Notes under the pieces: model-generated | Databases searched by the model: none | What the model was told of the DNA's origin: nothing | Seen by the model: the letters and a program-made list of their open reading frames with translations, nothing else | Made by a program: the position numbers and the translations under genes | Part shown: positions 35,848-43,767 of the stretch, piece by piece | Layout of the letters: each line of letters opens with the position of its first letter | Numbering within the stretch: the stretch's first letter is position 1 | DNA from: Dokdonia sinensis | GTDB lineage: Bacteria > Bacteroidota > Bacteroidia > Flavobacteriales > Flavobacteriaceae | Length of the DNA: 64,000 bases | Assembly (NCBI RefSeq): GCF_003688895.1 | Contig: NZ_REFV01000006.1 | Span: 62,001-126,000 of the forward strand | Reading direction: 5' to 3'

Positions 35848-35889
35848 CCCGAATTATTAAAGCATCTAGCTCGAAATAATTCGGGTTTT
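35848..35889 (+). terminator. Terminator of lysA
   Basis: CCCGAATTAT (35848-35857) and ATAATTCGGG (35876-35885) pair over an 18 nt loop and run into TTTT. Confidence 0.8.
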
Positions 35890-35903
35890 GTAATTTACCA
35901 TCT

Positions 35904-37022
35904 ATGAAATACTGCTACTTTTTAGTTCTCACAATTTTGATTTCTTCTTGCTCCTCGCCTATTCAAGAGGTGATGAAAAGCGACCACCCTGCAATAAAAC
36001 AAGTAGCCAAAAATCTGAAAAATCACGAAGTACAGATCATTTTTACTCAAATCGATAGTACTGATAATGGATCTATCGAATTTACAGATCACGCATTCCA
36101 AGTAAACGAAAAAGATTATTTCTATCCAGCAAGCACTGTAAAATTACCCGTTGCACTTCTGGCCGTTGAGAAACTCGCCACCGATTCCCTACTTCATCTG
36201 GATATCTTGTATAAATCTGAAAGAGATGACGAACTTCACAATGTTGCGGGAGATTTGTTACAAATTTTTGCAGTGAGCGATAATGAAGCCTATAACAGAT
36301 TGTATGAATATATGGGAAGGGATTATATAAATGACCGCTTGCGCGAAAAAGGGCTCGCTCCCACCCGCATCGCGCACAGACTATCAACGAGTAATGCCGA
36401 CGAAGCGCAAACAGCACAATTAAAATTCTTTCCGTCTTACGAAGGGGATATCGTACTAGAAGGAAATATAAAAGATGGATCTATAGCCAAAATCAAAGTC
36501 AAAAGAACCGAAAAAGGAGTTGGCTATATGAAAGACAGCCTACTCGTAAATGCACCAATGGATTTTTCCTCAAAAAACTATTTTCCGCTTGAAGCACAGC
36601 ACGGAGTGATGCAGCGACTGTTTTTTCCAGAGCAGTTTAAGGAAGAAGAGCGTTTTCAGATACCATCAGAAGACTTGGTTCGTATTAAACAAATGATGCG
36701 TTCCGTACCGAGACAAGCGGGTTATGACGAGGTCGATTATTACGACAGTTACGTGAAGTTTTTTATGTACGGAGATACGAAAGAACGTATTCCGGAGCAC
36801 ATCAAGATGTATAATAAAGTGGGCTACGCGTACGGAACACTCACTGAAACAGCTTATATCGTCGATGAAAAGGAAAATGTGCAATTTCTTCTATCTGCCA
36901 CCATACTTGTAAATGAAAACGGAATTTTTAATGACAATACCTACGAGTATGAAACTGTGGGTATACCGTTTCTCGCTCAATTAGGAAGGGAATTTCATCA
37001 GTACGCGATAGGAAATAAATAA
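35904..37022 (+). CDS. Class A beta-lactamase-like serine hydrolase, lipoprotein
   Basis: The 372-residue protein has a lipoprotein signal (TILISSCSS). The penicillin-binding fold motifs are PASTVKLPV (S-x2-K, about residues 76-79), AVSDNEAYNRL (S-D-N), and KVGYAYG (K-x-G, with V instead of T). A long insertion sits between S-D-N and K-x-G, making it about 80 residues longer than class A enzymes. It is probably a peptidase or esterase acting on the cell envelope and may not cleave beta-lactams. It shares a terminator with the convergent helicase gene. Confidence 0.87.
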   Translation: MKYCYFLVLTILISSCSSPIQEVMKSDHPAIKQVAKNLKNHEVQIIFTQIDSTDNGSIEFTDHAFQVNEKDYFYPASTVKLPVALLAVEKLATDSLLHLDILYKSERDDELHNVAGDLLQIFAVSDNEAYNRLYEYMGRDYINDRLREKGLAPTRIAHRLSTSNADEAQTAQLKFFPSYEGDIVLEGNIKDGSIAKIKVKRTEKGVGYMKDSLLVNAPMDFSSKNYFPLEAQHGVMQRLFFPEQFKEEERFQIPSEDLVRIKQMMRSVPRQAGYDEVDYYDSYVKFFMYGDTKERIPEHIKMYNKVGYAYGTLTETAYIVDEKENVQFLLSATILVNENGIFNDNTYEYETVGIPFLAQLGREFHQYAIGNK

Positions 37023-37059
37023 GATGATGAGTAAGTGGGACCTATAAATCTCTAAAACA

Positions 37060-37087
37060 AAACACCCGATGCTCGCATCGGGTGTTT
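37060..37087. terminator. Bidirectional terminator
   Basis: AAACACCCGATGC and GCATCGGGTGTTT form a perfect 13 bp stem with a 2 nt loop. It lies between the convergent serine hydrolase and helicase genes. Confidence 0.88.
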
Positions 37088-37112
37088 CAATAGGGTTCAA
37101 TAGGTGATGTGA

Positions 37113-38414
37113 TTACCCGTTTCTTCTTCGATTTCCGCCAGATTTTGATTTGTTATGTCCGCGATTTTCATTTCCTCCACGACCACTATTGGATTTTGGT
37201 CGAGAAGCACTTCTACCACCACGACGGTCTGGTCTTCCTGAGCCTTGTTGCTTTTTAGCCTCTTCTAGGCTTGCAAGTGTGTCTGTAGGCTCAAATCCGT
37301 CCACGGTTTCCTTTGGGATTTTCATATCGAGCAGGCGTTCGATTCCTCGCACGTAATCTTTCTCGTCCAGCCCAACAAGAGAAATAGCTTCCCCACTGGC
37401 TCCTGCCCGTCCTGTACGGCCTATGCGGTGCACATAATCTTCTGGTACATTTGGTAATTCATAATTAATAACATGTGGTAACAGAGGAATGTCGAGACCA
37501 CGTGCAGCAATATCTGTAGCAACAAGTACACGGATGGAGCCTTTTTTAAAACCGCTCAAGGCTTTTGTTCTCGCATTCTGTGTTTTGTTCCCGTGAATGG
37601 CTGATGACGAGATTCCAGCTTTATCTAGTTTCTGACTCAATCTATTAGCACCGTGCTTGGTTCTTGTAAAAATTAACACTTGGTCCCAATCCCCTTCTTT
37701 TATCAATTGAATGGTGAGCGCAGTTTTTTTAGATTTATCTACGCGATACATCATATGATCTACCTTCTCTGCAGTGGTATTCTCTGGAGTTGCCTCTACA
37801 AGCACTGGGTTGTGAAGCAAGTCACGCGCAAAATTTTTGATTTCTCGAGAGAATGTTGCACTAAATAATAGATTTTGACGCTGTTTAGGTACAAGCGATA
37901 GTACTTTCTTTATATCTCTAAGGAAGCCCATATCGAGCATACGGTCTGCTTCATCGAGCACAAGAAACTCCACATCACTAAGTGATAGAAGTCGCTGATT
38001 TTCTAAATCCAGTAAGCGACCAGGCGTTGCGATAAGGATGTCTACACCTTGTCTGATAGTACGCACTTGCGGATTTTGATTTACCCCGCCAAAAATCACT
38101 GTACTTTTCAAGTCCAGGTACTCACTGTATTCTCTTACATTGTCGTAAACTTGAGCTGCAAGTTCGCGTGTAGGAGTAAGAATAAGGGCGCGTATTTTTC
38201 TCTTGCGCTGTGGTGATTCCTTTGCAAGTATTTGTAACATAGGCAGTGTAAAACCTGCCGTTTTCCCAGTTCCAGTTTGCGCTGAAGCCAGTACGTCTCT
38301 TCCTTCGAGTATTTTTGGTATTGCTTTTTCTTGTATGGGAGATGGGGTGGTATATCCTTTTTTGCTCACTGCTTTGAGCAAGGCTTCAGAAAGCCCTAAT
38401 TTTTCAAATGACAT
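37113..38414 (-). CDS. rhlE: DEAD-box RNA helicase (RhlE group)
   Basis: The 433-residue protein has all DEAD-box motifs: Q motif ([14 protein letters not shown]), [10 protein letters not shown] (motif I), [19 protein letters not shown] (motif II), SATFS (III), [10 protein letters not shown] (V) and [10 protein letters not shown] (VI). The tail from about residue 375 is rich in R, G, S and N ([12 protein letters not shown] and RGGNENRG), suited to RNA binding. RhlE helicases remodel RNA in ribosome assembly and mRNA decay. A perfect promoter element (38462-38469) lies upstream. Confidence 0.94.
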   Translation of the reverse strand: MSFEKLGLSEALLKAVSKKGYTTPSPIQEKAIPKILEGRDVLASAQTGTGKTAGFTLPMLQILAKESPQRKRKIRALILTPTRELAAQVYDNVREYSEYLDLKSTVIFGGVNQNPQVRTIRQGVDILIATPGRLLDLENQRLLSLSDVEFLVLDEADRMLDMGFLRDIKKVLSLVPKQRQNLLFSATFSREIKNFARDLLHNPVLVEATPENTTAEKVDHMMYRVDKSKKTALTIQLIKEGDWDQVLIFTRTKHGANRLSQKLDKAGISSSAIHGNKTQNARTKALSGFKKGSIRVLVATDIAARGLDIPLLPHVINYELPNVPEDYVHRIGRTGRAGASGEAISLVGLDEKDYVRGIERLLDMKIPKETVDGFEPTDTLASLEEAKKQQGSGRPDRRGGRSASRPKSNSGRGGNENRGHNKSKSGGNRRRNG

Positions 38415-38461
38415 AAAATGGTATTAGTAGACAACGCTATTTTATGTTGCCTTAAGAAGCG

Positions 38462-38469
38462 CAAAGATA
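38462..38469 (-). promoter_or_regulatory. Promoter -7 element for RNA helicase gene
   Basis: On the minus strand TATCTTTG matches TAnnTTTG, 47 nt before the ATG at 38414. Confidence 0.6.
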
Positions 38470-38545
38470 CCTTTTATTAATGGGGCGAGGGTCTTTTTTG
38501 ACGAATGCTTTAACAGTAAAGATTTGTAGGGATTTTTGATGGTTC

Positions 38546-38584
38546 CGCTTTCGCGAACCTGCCTGCCGGCAGGCAGGAGCGTAA
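38546..38584. repeat. Composite palindrome: P1 interrupted by P2
   Basis: CGCTTTCGCGAA (38546-38557), then the perfect 20 bp palindrome CCTGCCTGCCGGCAGGCAGG (38558-38577), then AGCGTAA (38578-38584). Removing P2 restores an intact P1. Intergenic between divergent genes. Confidence 0.95.
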
Positions 38585-38677
38585 ATCTTCAAAGGTAACT
38601 AGAAATAAAAACCCTATACACGAAAACGTTGTCATACAATTAGACCGCCTCTCTTAGCACTAGCCCGAAGAATACCA

Positions 38678-38685
38678 TATCTTTG
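38678..38685 (+). promoter_or_regulatory. Promoter -7 element for SulP gene
   Basis: TATCTTTG matches TAnnTTTG, 20 nt upstream of the ATG at 38706. Confidence 0.65.
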
Positions 38686-38705
38686 CACGCTTTAAAATAG
38701 CCCTA

Positions 38706-40352
38706 ATGAAACCTATTTTCAACAACTTTACTGAGAACCCAAAAAATGATATCCTTTCTGGACTTACTGTGGCTCTAGCCTTAGTTCCAGAGGCAGTTGC
38801 TTTTGCATTTGTTGCGGGAATTGATCCACTTGTGGGTCTTTATGGTGCTTTTATGATGGGAATCGTAACAGCGCTTTTTGGTGGTCGTCCTGGTATGATA
38901 TCTGGCGCCACGGGGGCTATGGCGGTTGTAATGGTTCATATGATTCAAAAGGGAAATGAAGTGGGCGATGCGCTCGCGACGCCCATTGAGAATCTTGGAT
39001 TACAATGGTTGTTTATAACACTCCTCTTTGTGGGTGCCATCCAAATTACGGCTGGGATTTTCAAACTAGGTAAATTTGTTCGACTCATACCACATCCAGT
39101 GATGATGGGATTTGTAAACGGTCTCGCTATTGTTATTTTTCTCTCACAACTGGGCTTATTTCCTAATGTAGTTTCTACTGAAACGCCATTCTGGAACAAC
39201 TTGGGAGGATGGTTTTCTGAGCTCTTCAGCAACGGGAACTTCTGGTTAATGCTAGCGTTTGTAGGACTTACGATGGCGATTATGTATTTCCTGCCTAAAA
39301 TTACTACTAAAGTTCCCCCAGCGCTTGTAGCAATAATTGTGGTTGCTGCTATAGTAATCTTTGGCGGACTAGAATTAGGAACCGTAGGTTCTTTCATCAG
39401 AGAAGGCGGTGGTACTGGTCTCGAAGGTGGTCTTCCTACCTTCCAATTTCAGATATTTTCATTACTGGATACTTTAAATGGACACTGGGGATTAATTATC
39501 TCTACAGCGGGAATTCTGGCGGCAGTTGGTCTTATAGAATCCTTAATGACCCTTAATCTTGTAGATGACCTTACGGAAACGCGCGGAAGCGGTAACCGTG
39601 AATGTGTGGCTCAAGGAAGTGCAAATATCCTGAATGGTCTATTTGGCGGTATGGGTGGTTGCGCGATGATTGGGCAATCTATTATCAATGTAGAATCTGG
39701 TGGTCGTGGTAGGTTGTCTGGTGCAGTTGCAGCCGTAGCGCTTTTATGCTTCATTCTTTTTGCAGCTCCACTTATTGAGCAAATTCCTATTGCGGCGCTT
39801 GTGGGAGTTATGTTTATGGTAGTCATCGGAACTTTTGCGTGGTCTAGTTTTAGAATCATAAATAAAATTCCGCTCGCAGATGCATTTGTACTTATAGCCG
39901 TTTCGGCAATAACGGTATGGCAGGATTTAGCTGTTGCCGTAATCGCTGGTGTGATTATGAGTGCGTTGGTTTTTGCTTGGAAAAACGCTACGATGATTCG
40001 TGCCAGAAAAACGATAAAACCAGATGGGACTAAGGTTTACAGTATCTGGGGACCTTTATTCTTTGGTTCTATTCAGAATTTTAATTCAAAATTTGATGTG
40101 CGTACAGATCCAGATAAAGTAGAAATAGATTTTATTGAGTCCCGTGTAAACGATCACTCTGGAATCGAAGCGCTGCACAGTCTGGCCAATAAATATCTAG
40201 ATGCAGGAAAGGAAATTAAGCTCACGCACCTTTCTCCAGAGTGCAAGGCGCTCTTGCTCAAGGCAAATCCGCGATTTGATACGGTTATCGAAACAGCGAT
40301 AGATGATCCACGCTATCACGTTGTGACAGATTTAATGGATGCAGAGGTGTAG
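38706..40352 (+). CDS. SulP family anion transporter with STAS domain
   Basis: The 548-residue protein has a SulP membrane domain (about residues 1-425) with PEAVAFAFVAGIDPLVGLYGAF and the ISGATGAMAVVM segment. A C-terminal STAS domain follows (about 440-545; KVEIDFIESRVNDHSGIEAL). SulP proteins move sulfate, bicarbonate or other anions. Facing the sulfate-activation operon (cysN stop 73 bp away) suggests sulfate, though bicarbonate is possible. It has its own promoter. Confidence 0.92.
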   Translation: MKPIFNNFTENPKNDILSGLTVALALVPEAVAFAFVAGIDPLVGLYGAFMMGIVTALFGGRPGMISGATGAMAVVMVHMIQKGNEVGDALATPIENLGLQWLFITLLFVGAIQITAGIFKLGKFVRLIPHPVMMGFVNGLAIVIFLSQLGLFPNVVSTETPFWNNLGGWFSELFSNGNFWLMLAFVGLTMAIMYFLPKITTKVPPALVAIIVVAAIVIFGGLELGTVGSFIREGGGTGLEGGLPTFQFQIFSLLDTLNGHWGLIISTAGILAAVGLIESLMTLNLVDDLTETRGSGNRECVAQGSANILNGLFGGMGGCAMIGQSIINVESGGRGRLSGAVAAVALLCFILFAAPLIEQIPIAALVGVMFMVVIGTFAWSSFRIINKIPLADAFVLIAVSAITVWQDLAVAVIAGVIMSALVFAWKNATMIRARKTIKPDGTKVYSIWGPLFFGSIQNFNSKFDVRTDPDKVEIDFIESRVNDHSGIEALHSLANKYLDAGKEIKLTHLSPECKALLLKANPRFDTVIETAIDDPRYHVVTDLMDAEV

Positions 40353-40401
40353 TTCAAAGTAAAAAAAGGTTCTCGGTATTTACTTCAAGAATCAATGTTT
40401 T

Positions 40402-40416
40402 GCTTTCGCGAAAGCG
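40402..40416. repeat. Palindrome P1, copy 10
   Basis: GCTTTCGCGAAAGCG, lacking only the first base of the core, lies 9 bp from the cysN stop, between convergent genes. Confidence 0.92.
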
Positions 40417-40424
40417 TTATGCTT

Positions 40425-41672
40425 CTACCTTATAAACCCAACTCCCGCAGTCGTATTTGATTGTGGGTCTATCAGAATAAATGCTCCTGTTGCCTTGTTC
40501 TTTACAAATGTATCGTTTAACAAAGGTTTACTTAGTTGAATTTCTACATCTCCTATTTCATTAAGGGAGAGGTAGTTTGCCTGATTATCTGTTCCAGAGA
40601 AATCAGGATGGATTTTATAGTCGATATTTTTTATGCGAGCCAGTACTTGTGCAGTTCCTTGCTGCACAAGGTAATTTGTACTGGGTTGTAACTTCTTATT
40701 ATCCATCCAGCAAACGGTAGCGTGAAGCTGTCTGGTAGTTTGTGGCAGGGCAAGACCAGTAACGAGCACATCTCCCCTACTGATGTTAATATCATCTTCC
40801 AGCGTGAGCGTACAAGAGGTACCCGCTCCCGCCGATTCGAAAGAGTCTTGGTAAAACAGTATTTCTTTTACCTTACTGGACATACCAGATGGTAATACCG
40901 TTATAGCATCTCCCACACTAATATCGCCACCTTCGATCTTTCCTGCGTAACCCCGAAAATCGTGGTATTCATCTTGTTTAGGACGGATAACCGTTTGTAC
41001 CGCAAAACGAAAATCATCTGAAGTTATATCGCTTTTAGGAGTGTATTCCTCCAGATATTCAAGAATCGTTTCTTCTTTATACCAAGGCATTGCCTGCGAC
41101 GGTTGTACTACATTATCACCTTTGAGCGCACTAATGGGAATGAAAGTGATTTTTTGAGCATTGAAACTTTGATGCTCTGCCAAATCCAGAAAATCCTTTT
41201 TTATAGATTCAAAAACAGATCTATCATAATTTACAAGATCCATTTTATTTACCGCAACGATAACTTCTGGAACGCACAACAGGTCATTTATAAAGAAATG
41301 GCGATACGTTTGCTCCACTACTCCCTTCCTAGCATCAACGAGAATAATGGATGCCTGTGAAATAGATGCGCCAGTAACCATATTGCGTGTATATTCTATA
41401 TGTCCAGGAGTATCTGCAATAATGTAACTTTTCTTTGCTGTAGAGAAATAGATATGTGCCACATCTATAGTAATTCCTTGCTCTCTTTCGGCAACTAGTC
41501 CATCTGTGGCAAGGGAAAAATCTAAGTAGTCGAACCCGTTTGCAATACTTTTGGCCTCAATCGCCTCTACCTTATCTGTCGTAAGAGATTTCGTATCGTA
41601 CAACAAACGACCTATCAACGTGCTTTTACCGTCATCTACACTTCCTGCAGTTGCTATTTTTAAAACTTCCAT
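40425..41672 (-). CDS. cysN: Sulfate adenylyltransferase subunit 1 (GTPase)
   Basis: The 415-residue protein is a translation-factor GTPase: G1 GSVDDGKST (about 10-18), the switch region EREQGITIDVAH, G3 DTPGH and G4 NKMD. Beta-barrel domains like those of EF-Tu follow. CysN uses GTP hydrolysis to drive APS synthesis by CysD. It is about 60 residues shorter than E. coli CysN, and no APS kinase domain is fused. It is the last gene of the cys operon; the 127 bp gap to cysD contains a composite palindrome. Confidence 0.96.
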   Translation of the reverse strand: MEVLKIATAGSVDDGKSTLIGRLLYDTKSLTTDKVEAIEAKSIANGFDYLDFSLATDGLVAEREQGITIDVAHIYFSTAKKSYIIADTPGHIEYTRNMVTGASISQASIILVDARKGVVEQTYRHFFINDLLCVPEVIVAVNKMDLVNYDRSVFESIKKDFLDLAEHQSFNAQKITFIPISALKGDNVVQPSQAMPWYKEETILEYLEEYTPKSDITSDDFRFAVQTVIRPKQDEYHDFRGYAGKIEGGDISVGDAITVLPSGMSSKVKEILFYQDSFESAGAGTSCTLTLEDDINISRGDVLVTGLALPQTTRQLHATVCWMDNKKLQPSTNYLVQQGTAQVLARIKNIDYKIHPDFSGTDNQANYLSLNEIGDVEIQLSKPLLNDTFVKNKATGAFILIDPQSNTTAGVGFIR

Positions 41673-41700
41673 AAATTCCTTCTTGTTATACTTTTGTTTT

Positions 41701-41742
41701 TTACGCTCCTGCCTGCCGGCAGGCAGGTTCGCGAAAGCGTAA
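41701..41742. repeat. Composite palindrome: P1 interrupted by P2 (intra-operon)
   Basis: TTACGCT (41701-41707), CCTGCCTGCCGGCAGGCAGG (41708-41727), then TTCGCGAAAGCGTAA (41728-41742). This is the same structure as 38546-38584 but in inverse orientation. It sits between cysD and cysN, so it is transcribed as a stable double hairpin. Confidence 0.95.
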
Positions 41743-41799
41743 TTATTGCAATTACAGTATGCGTAGCTTGCCTTTTGAGATGTATATAAATGTCTCTCC

Positions 41800-42738
41800 T
41801 TAAAAATAACCTTGTTGCTTCCTTTTTTCCATAGCTGCTTCAGAACGCTTATCGTCTATGCGTGCACCACGCTCTGAAATGGTGGCGTCCTTAATTTCTT
41901 CAACCACCTTCTCGATAGTGTCTGCCTTAGAGAGTACAGCGGCGGTACAGGACATATCTCCCACAGTTCTAAAACGTACCGAACGCACCTCAACCGCTTC
42001 ATCAGGGGCTCTAAAAACCACATCATCCTGAGCAGACCAAATCATACCGTCGCGCAAAAAGGTTTTTCTGTGATGGGCAAAGTAAATAGAAGGGATCTCA
42101 ATTTTTTCCCGAGCAATATAGTTCCATACATCAAGTTCTGTCCAATTGCTTATAGGAAATACGCGAACATTCTGCCCTAGATCGATGCGACCATTAAGAT
42201 AACTGAACAACTCAGGTCGCTGGTTGCGTTCATCCCATTGTCCAAAATCGTCGCGTACTGAAAAAATACGCTCCTTAGCACGCGCTTTCTCCTCATCCCG
42301 TCTCGCACCGCCTATGGCTGCGTCAAACTTAAACTCCTCTAATGCCTCAAGAAGCACCGTGGTCTGCAAGCTGTTGCGGCTGGCGTATTTTCCTTGTTCT
42401 TCGATAACCTTACCATCATTTATGGCATCCTGAACGTGCCGTACGATAAGTTGTACGCCAAGTTCTTTTACCAACGCATCTCTAAAAGCGATAGTCTCTG
42501 GAAAGTTATGTCCTGTATCAATGTGCAATAGCGGGAATGGGATTTTTGCAGGATGAAATGCTTTTTGAGCCAGTCGCACTAATGTGATGCTATCCTTCCC
42601 TCCAGAAAATAGGAGTACCGGCTTCTCAAACTGGGCAACAACTTCCCTGAAAATAAAAATCGCCTCGCTTTCTAGTGGATTCTGTTTGAGAATAGGTTGA
42701 TTTATTCGAGTTATCTCTTGAACTTCTATAGTTGCCAT
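41800..42738 (-). CDS. cysD: Sulfate adenylyltransferase subunit 2
   Basis: The product is 312 residues from the ATG at 42738; a longer frame to 42762 would overlap cysH. It is a PP-loop ATP pyrophosphatase: LLFSGGKDSITL near residue 44 is the P-loop, and IGGARRDEEKARAKERIFS and WDERNQRPELF are the standard CysD signatures. It adenylates sulfate with ATP to give APS, coupled to CysN. The gap from the cysH stop is 5 bp, so the two are one transcription unit. Confidence 0.96.
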   Translation of the reverse strand: MATIEVQEITRINQPILKQNPLESEAIFIFREVVAQFEKPVLLFSGGKDSITLVRLAQKAFHPAKIPFPLLHIDTGHNFPETIAFRDALVKELGVQLIVRHVQDAINDGKVIEEQGKYASRNSLQTTVLLEALEEFKFDAAIGGARRDEEKARAKERIFSVRDDFGQWDERNQRPELFSYLNGRIDLGQNVRVFPISNWTELDVWNYIAREKIEIPSIYFAHHRKTFLRDGMIWSAQDDVVFRAPDEAVEVRSVRFRTVGDMSCTAAVLSKADTIEKVVEEIKDATISERGARIDDKRSEAAMEKRKQQGYF

Positions 42739-42743
42739 AAATG

Positions 42744-43376
42744 TTATAGGTGTATACCGCACTCTCTATTTTCAAGTGCTTTTGTGGGGTCGTAATAGTT
42801 AAATTCGTTAGGTAACTGGTATTGCTCTAGATAGGTATCAAGCGCTTTGTCATCATAATGATAAAACGGACTTACCTTGAGCACTCCCTTTTTATCGGTA
42901 CTAAAAATATCCAATGTATCACGCAATGCCGTTTGCCCTTTGCGGAGGTTCGTAAACCACACGTCTGGCTGAAAAGTTTGCATTGCTCTTTTAAAGGGTT
43001 CTAGTTTTACTTGTTCTGTAAATAATACGTGTTCTGGTGTATCTACTTCTGGAATACCTAGGGTAATATTACGGTGAGCTACCGTTTGCTTAGGTACAAA
43101 TAATTGAATATTGAGACTAAGTGTATTAATCAATTCTTCTGCGTGCCTATAGGTATGTGCAGTATTGTACCCTGAGTCGCACCACAAGACCGGTATTTCT
43201 GGATGATTTTTTGTCACCAGATGTAAAATAGCAACCTCATAAGGCCTAAAGTTTGTTGTGATGACTGCGCGGTTTGCTTTCGCGAAAGCGTAAGAAACAA
43301 CTTCCTCTGGCGATGCTTTCCTAAATTTCTCATTGAGATGGGCTATCTCTGTCGGTGTGTGTGCCTTCATAGTCAT
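42744..43376 (-). CDS. cysH: Phosphoadenylyl-sulfate reductase
   Basis: From the ATG at 43376 the product is 210 residues. The ATG overlaps the stop of the DUF2061 gene (TAATG). VLWCDSGYNT near residue 65, WFTNLRKGQTALR, and the C-terminal RECGIHL (catalytic Cys) are CysH features. There is no C-C-x2-R-K or C-x2-C pair, so it lacks an iron-sulfur cluster and should use PAPS rather than APS. No APS kinase gene (cysC) is nearby. A P1 palindrome encodes A-F-A-K-A near residue 30, in the helix before the first strand. Confidence 0.93.
   Translation of the reverse strand: MTMKAHTPTEIAHLNEKFRKASPEEVVSYAFAKANRAVITTNFRPYEVAILHLVTKNHPEIPVLWCDSGYNTAHTYRHAEELINTLSLNIQLFVPKQTVAHRNITLGIPEVDTPEHVLFTEQVKLEPFKRAMQTFQPDVWFTNLRKGQTALRDTLDIFSTDKKGVLKVSPFYHYDDKALDTYLEQYQLPNEFNYYDPTKALENRECGIHL
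43276..43290. repeat. Palindrome P1, copy 11 (in cysH)
   Basis: GCTTTCGCGAAAGCG in cysH, read on the minus strand as Y-A-F-A-K-A. Confidence 0.93.
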
Positions 43377-43639
43377 TATTTCCCCCATTGAATACGATTC
43401 CAAATGCGTTCGTGAAAAAAGTAGAGTAAGAGCTTGGTTACAAAATCTATAGAAGCGATGGAAGTCGCAAGCAACCATTCTCCTGTCAGTAAGTATGATA
43501 CTAATAGCGTATCAATCGTACCGATGAGGCGCCAGCTTATAGCTTTGACAACACTTCTAAGAGGTTTTTCGTTAGAAATATCTGCCGTGTACCGCTTCTT
43601 ATATCCCTTATTTGAAATGAGTATTTGGTCTAAAATCAT
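43376..43639 (-). CDS. DUF2061 domain membrane protein
   Basis: The 87-residue product (ATG 43639; a TTG three codons earlier is possible) has the DUF2061 layout: SVVKAISWRLIGTIDTLLVSYLLTG and a second helix, ending KLLLYFFHERIWNRIQWG. DUF2061 proteins have two membrane segments. It is first in the cys operon and overlaps cysH by the TAATG junction, which supports coupled translation and a link to sulfate assimilation. Whether it helps sulfate uptake is an inference from position. Confidence 0.88.
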   Translation of the reverse strand: MILDQILISNKGYKKRYTADISNEKPLRSVVKAISWRLIGTIDTLLVSYLLTGEWLLATSIASIDFVTKLLLYFFHERIWNRIQWGK

Positions 43640-43661
43640 ACTATTCAATCGTTTAGTCTAT

Positions 43662-43684
43662 TAGTCTATGGATTTAGTAGACTA
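43662..43684 (-). promoter_or_regulatory. Inverted repeat in the cys operon leader
   Basis: TAGTCTA (43662-43668) and TAGACTA (43678-43684) are inverted 7-mers, with another TAGTCTA-like copy just beside (43654-43660). They lie 23-45 bp upstream of the first start codon, downstream of a promoter-like TATATTTC (minus strand, 43702-43709). They could be an operator or a leader hairpin. Confidence 0.4.
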
Positions 43685-43767
43685 TTAGATCACAAAAAAA
43701 AGAAATATATATGACGCACCCAATTATTTATGAAGGTTTTTTGTTTTACGTAGGTCTATGAGGAAGA

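Noticed and set aside
35848-35889. Palindrome after lysA considered as another dispersed repeat
   Set aside because: Its sequence is unrelated to P1, P2 or P3 and it has the T run of a normal terminator.
43377-43478. Longer cysH start overlapping DUF2061
   Set aside because: It would overlap the DUF2061 coding sequence by about 100 bases; the TAATG junction gives a natural start.
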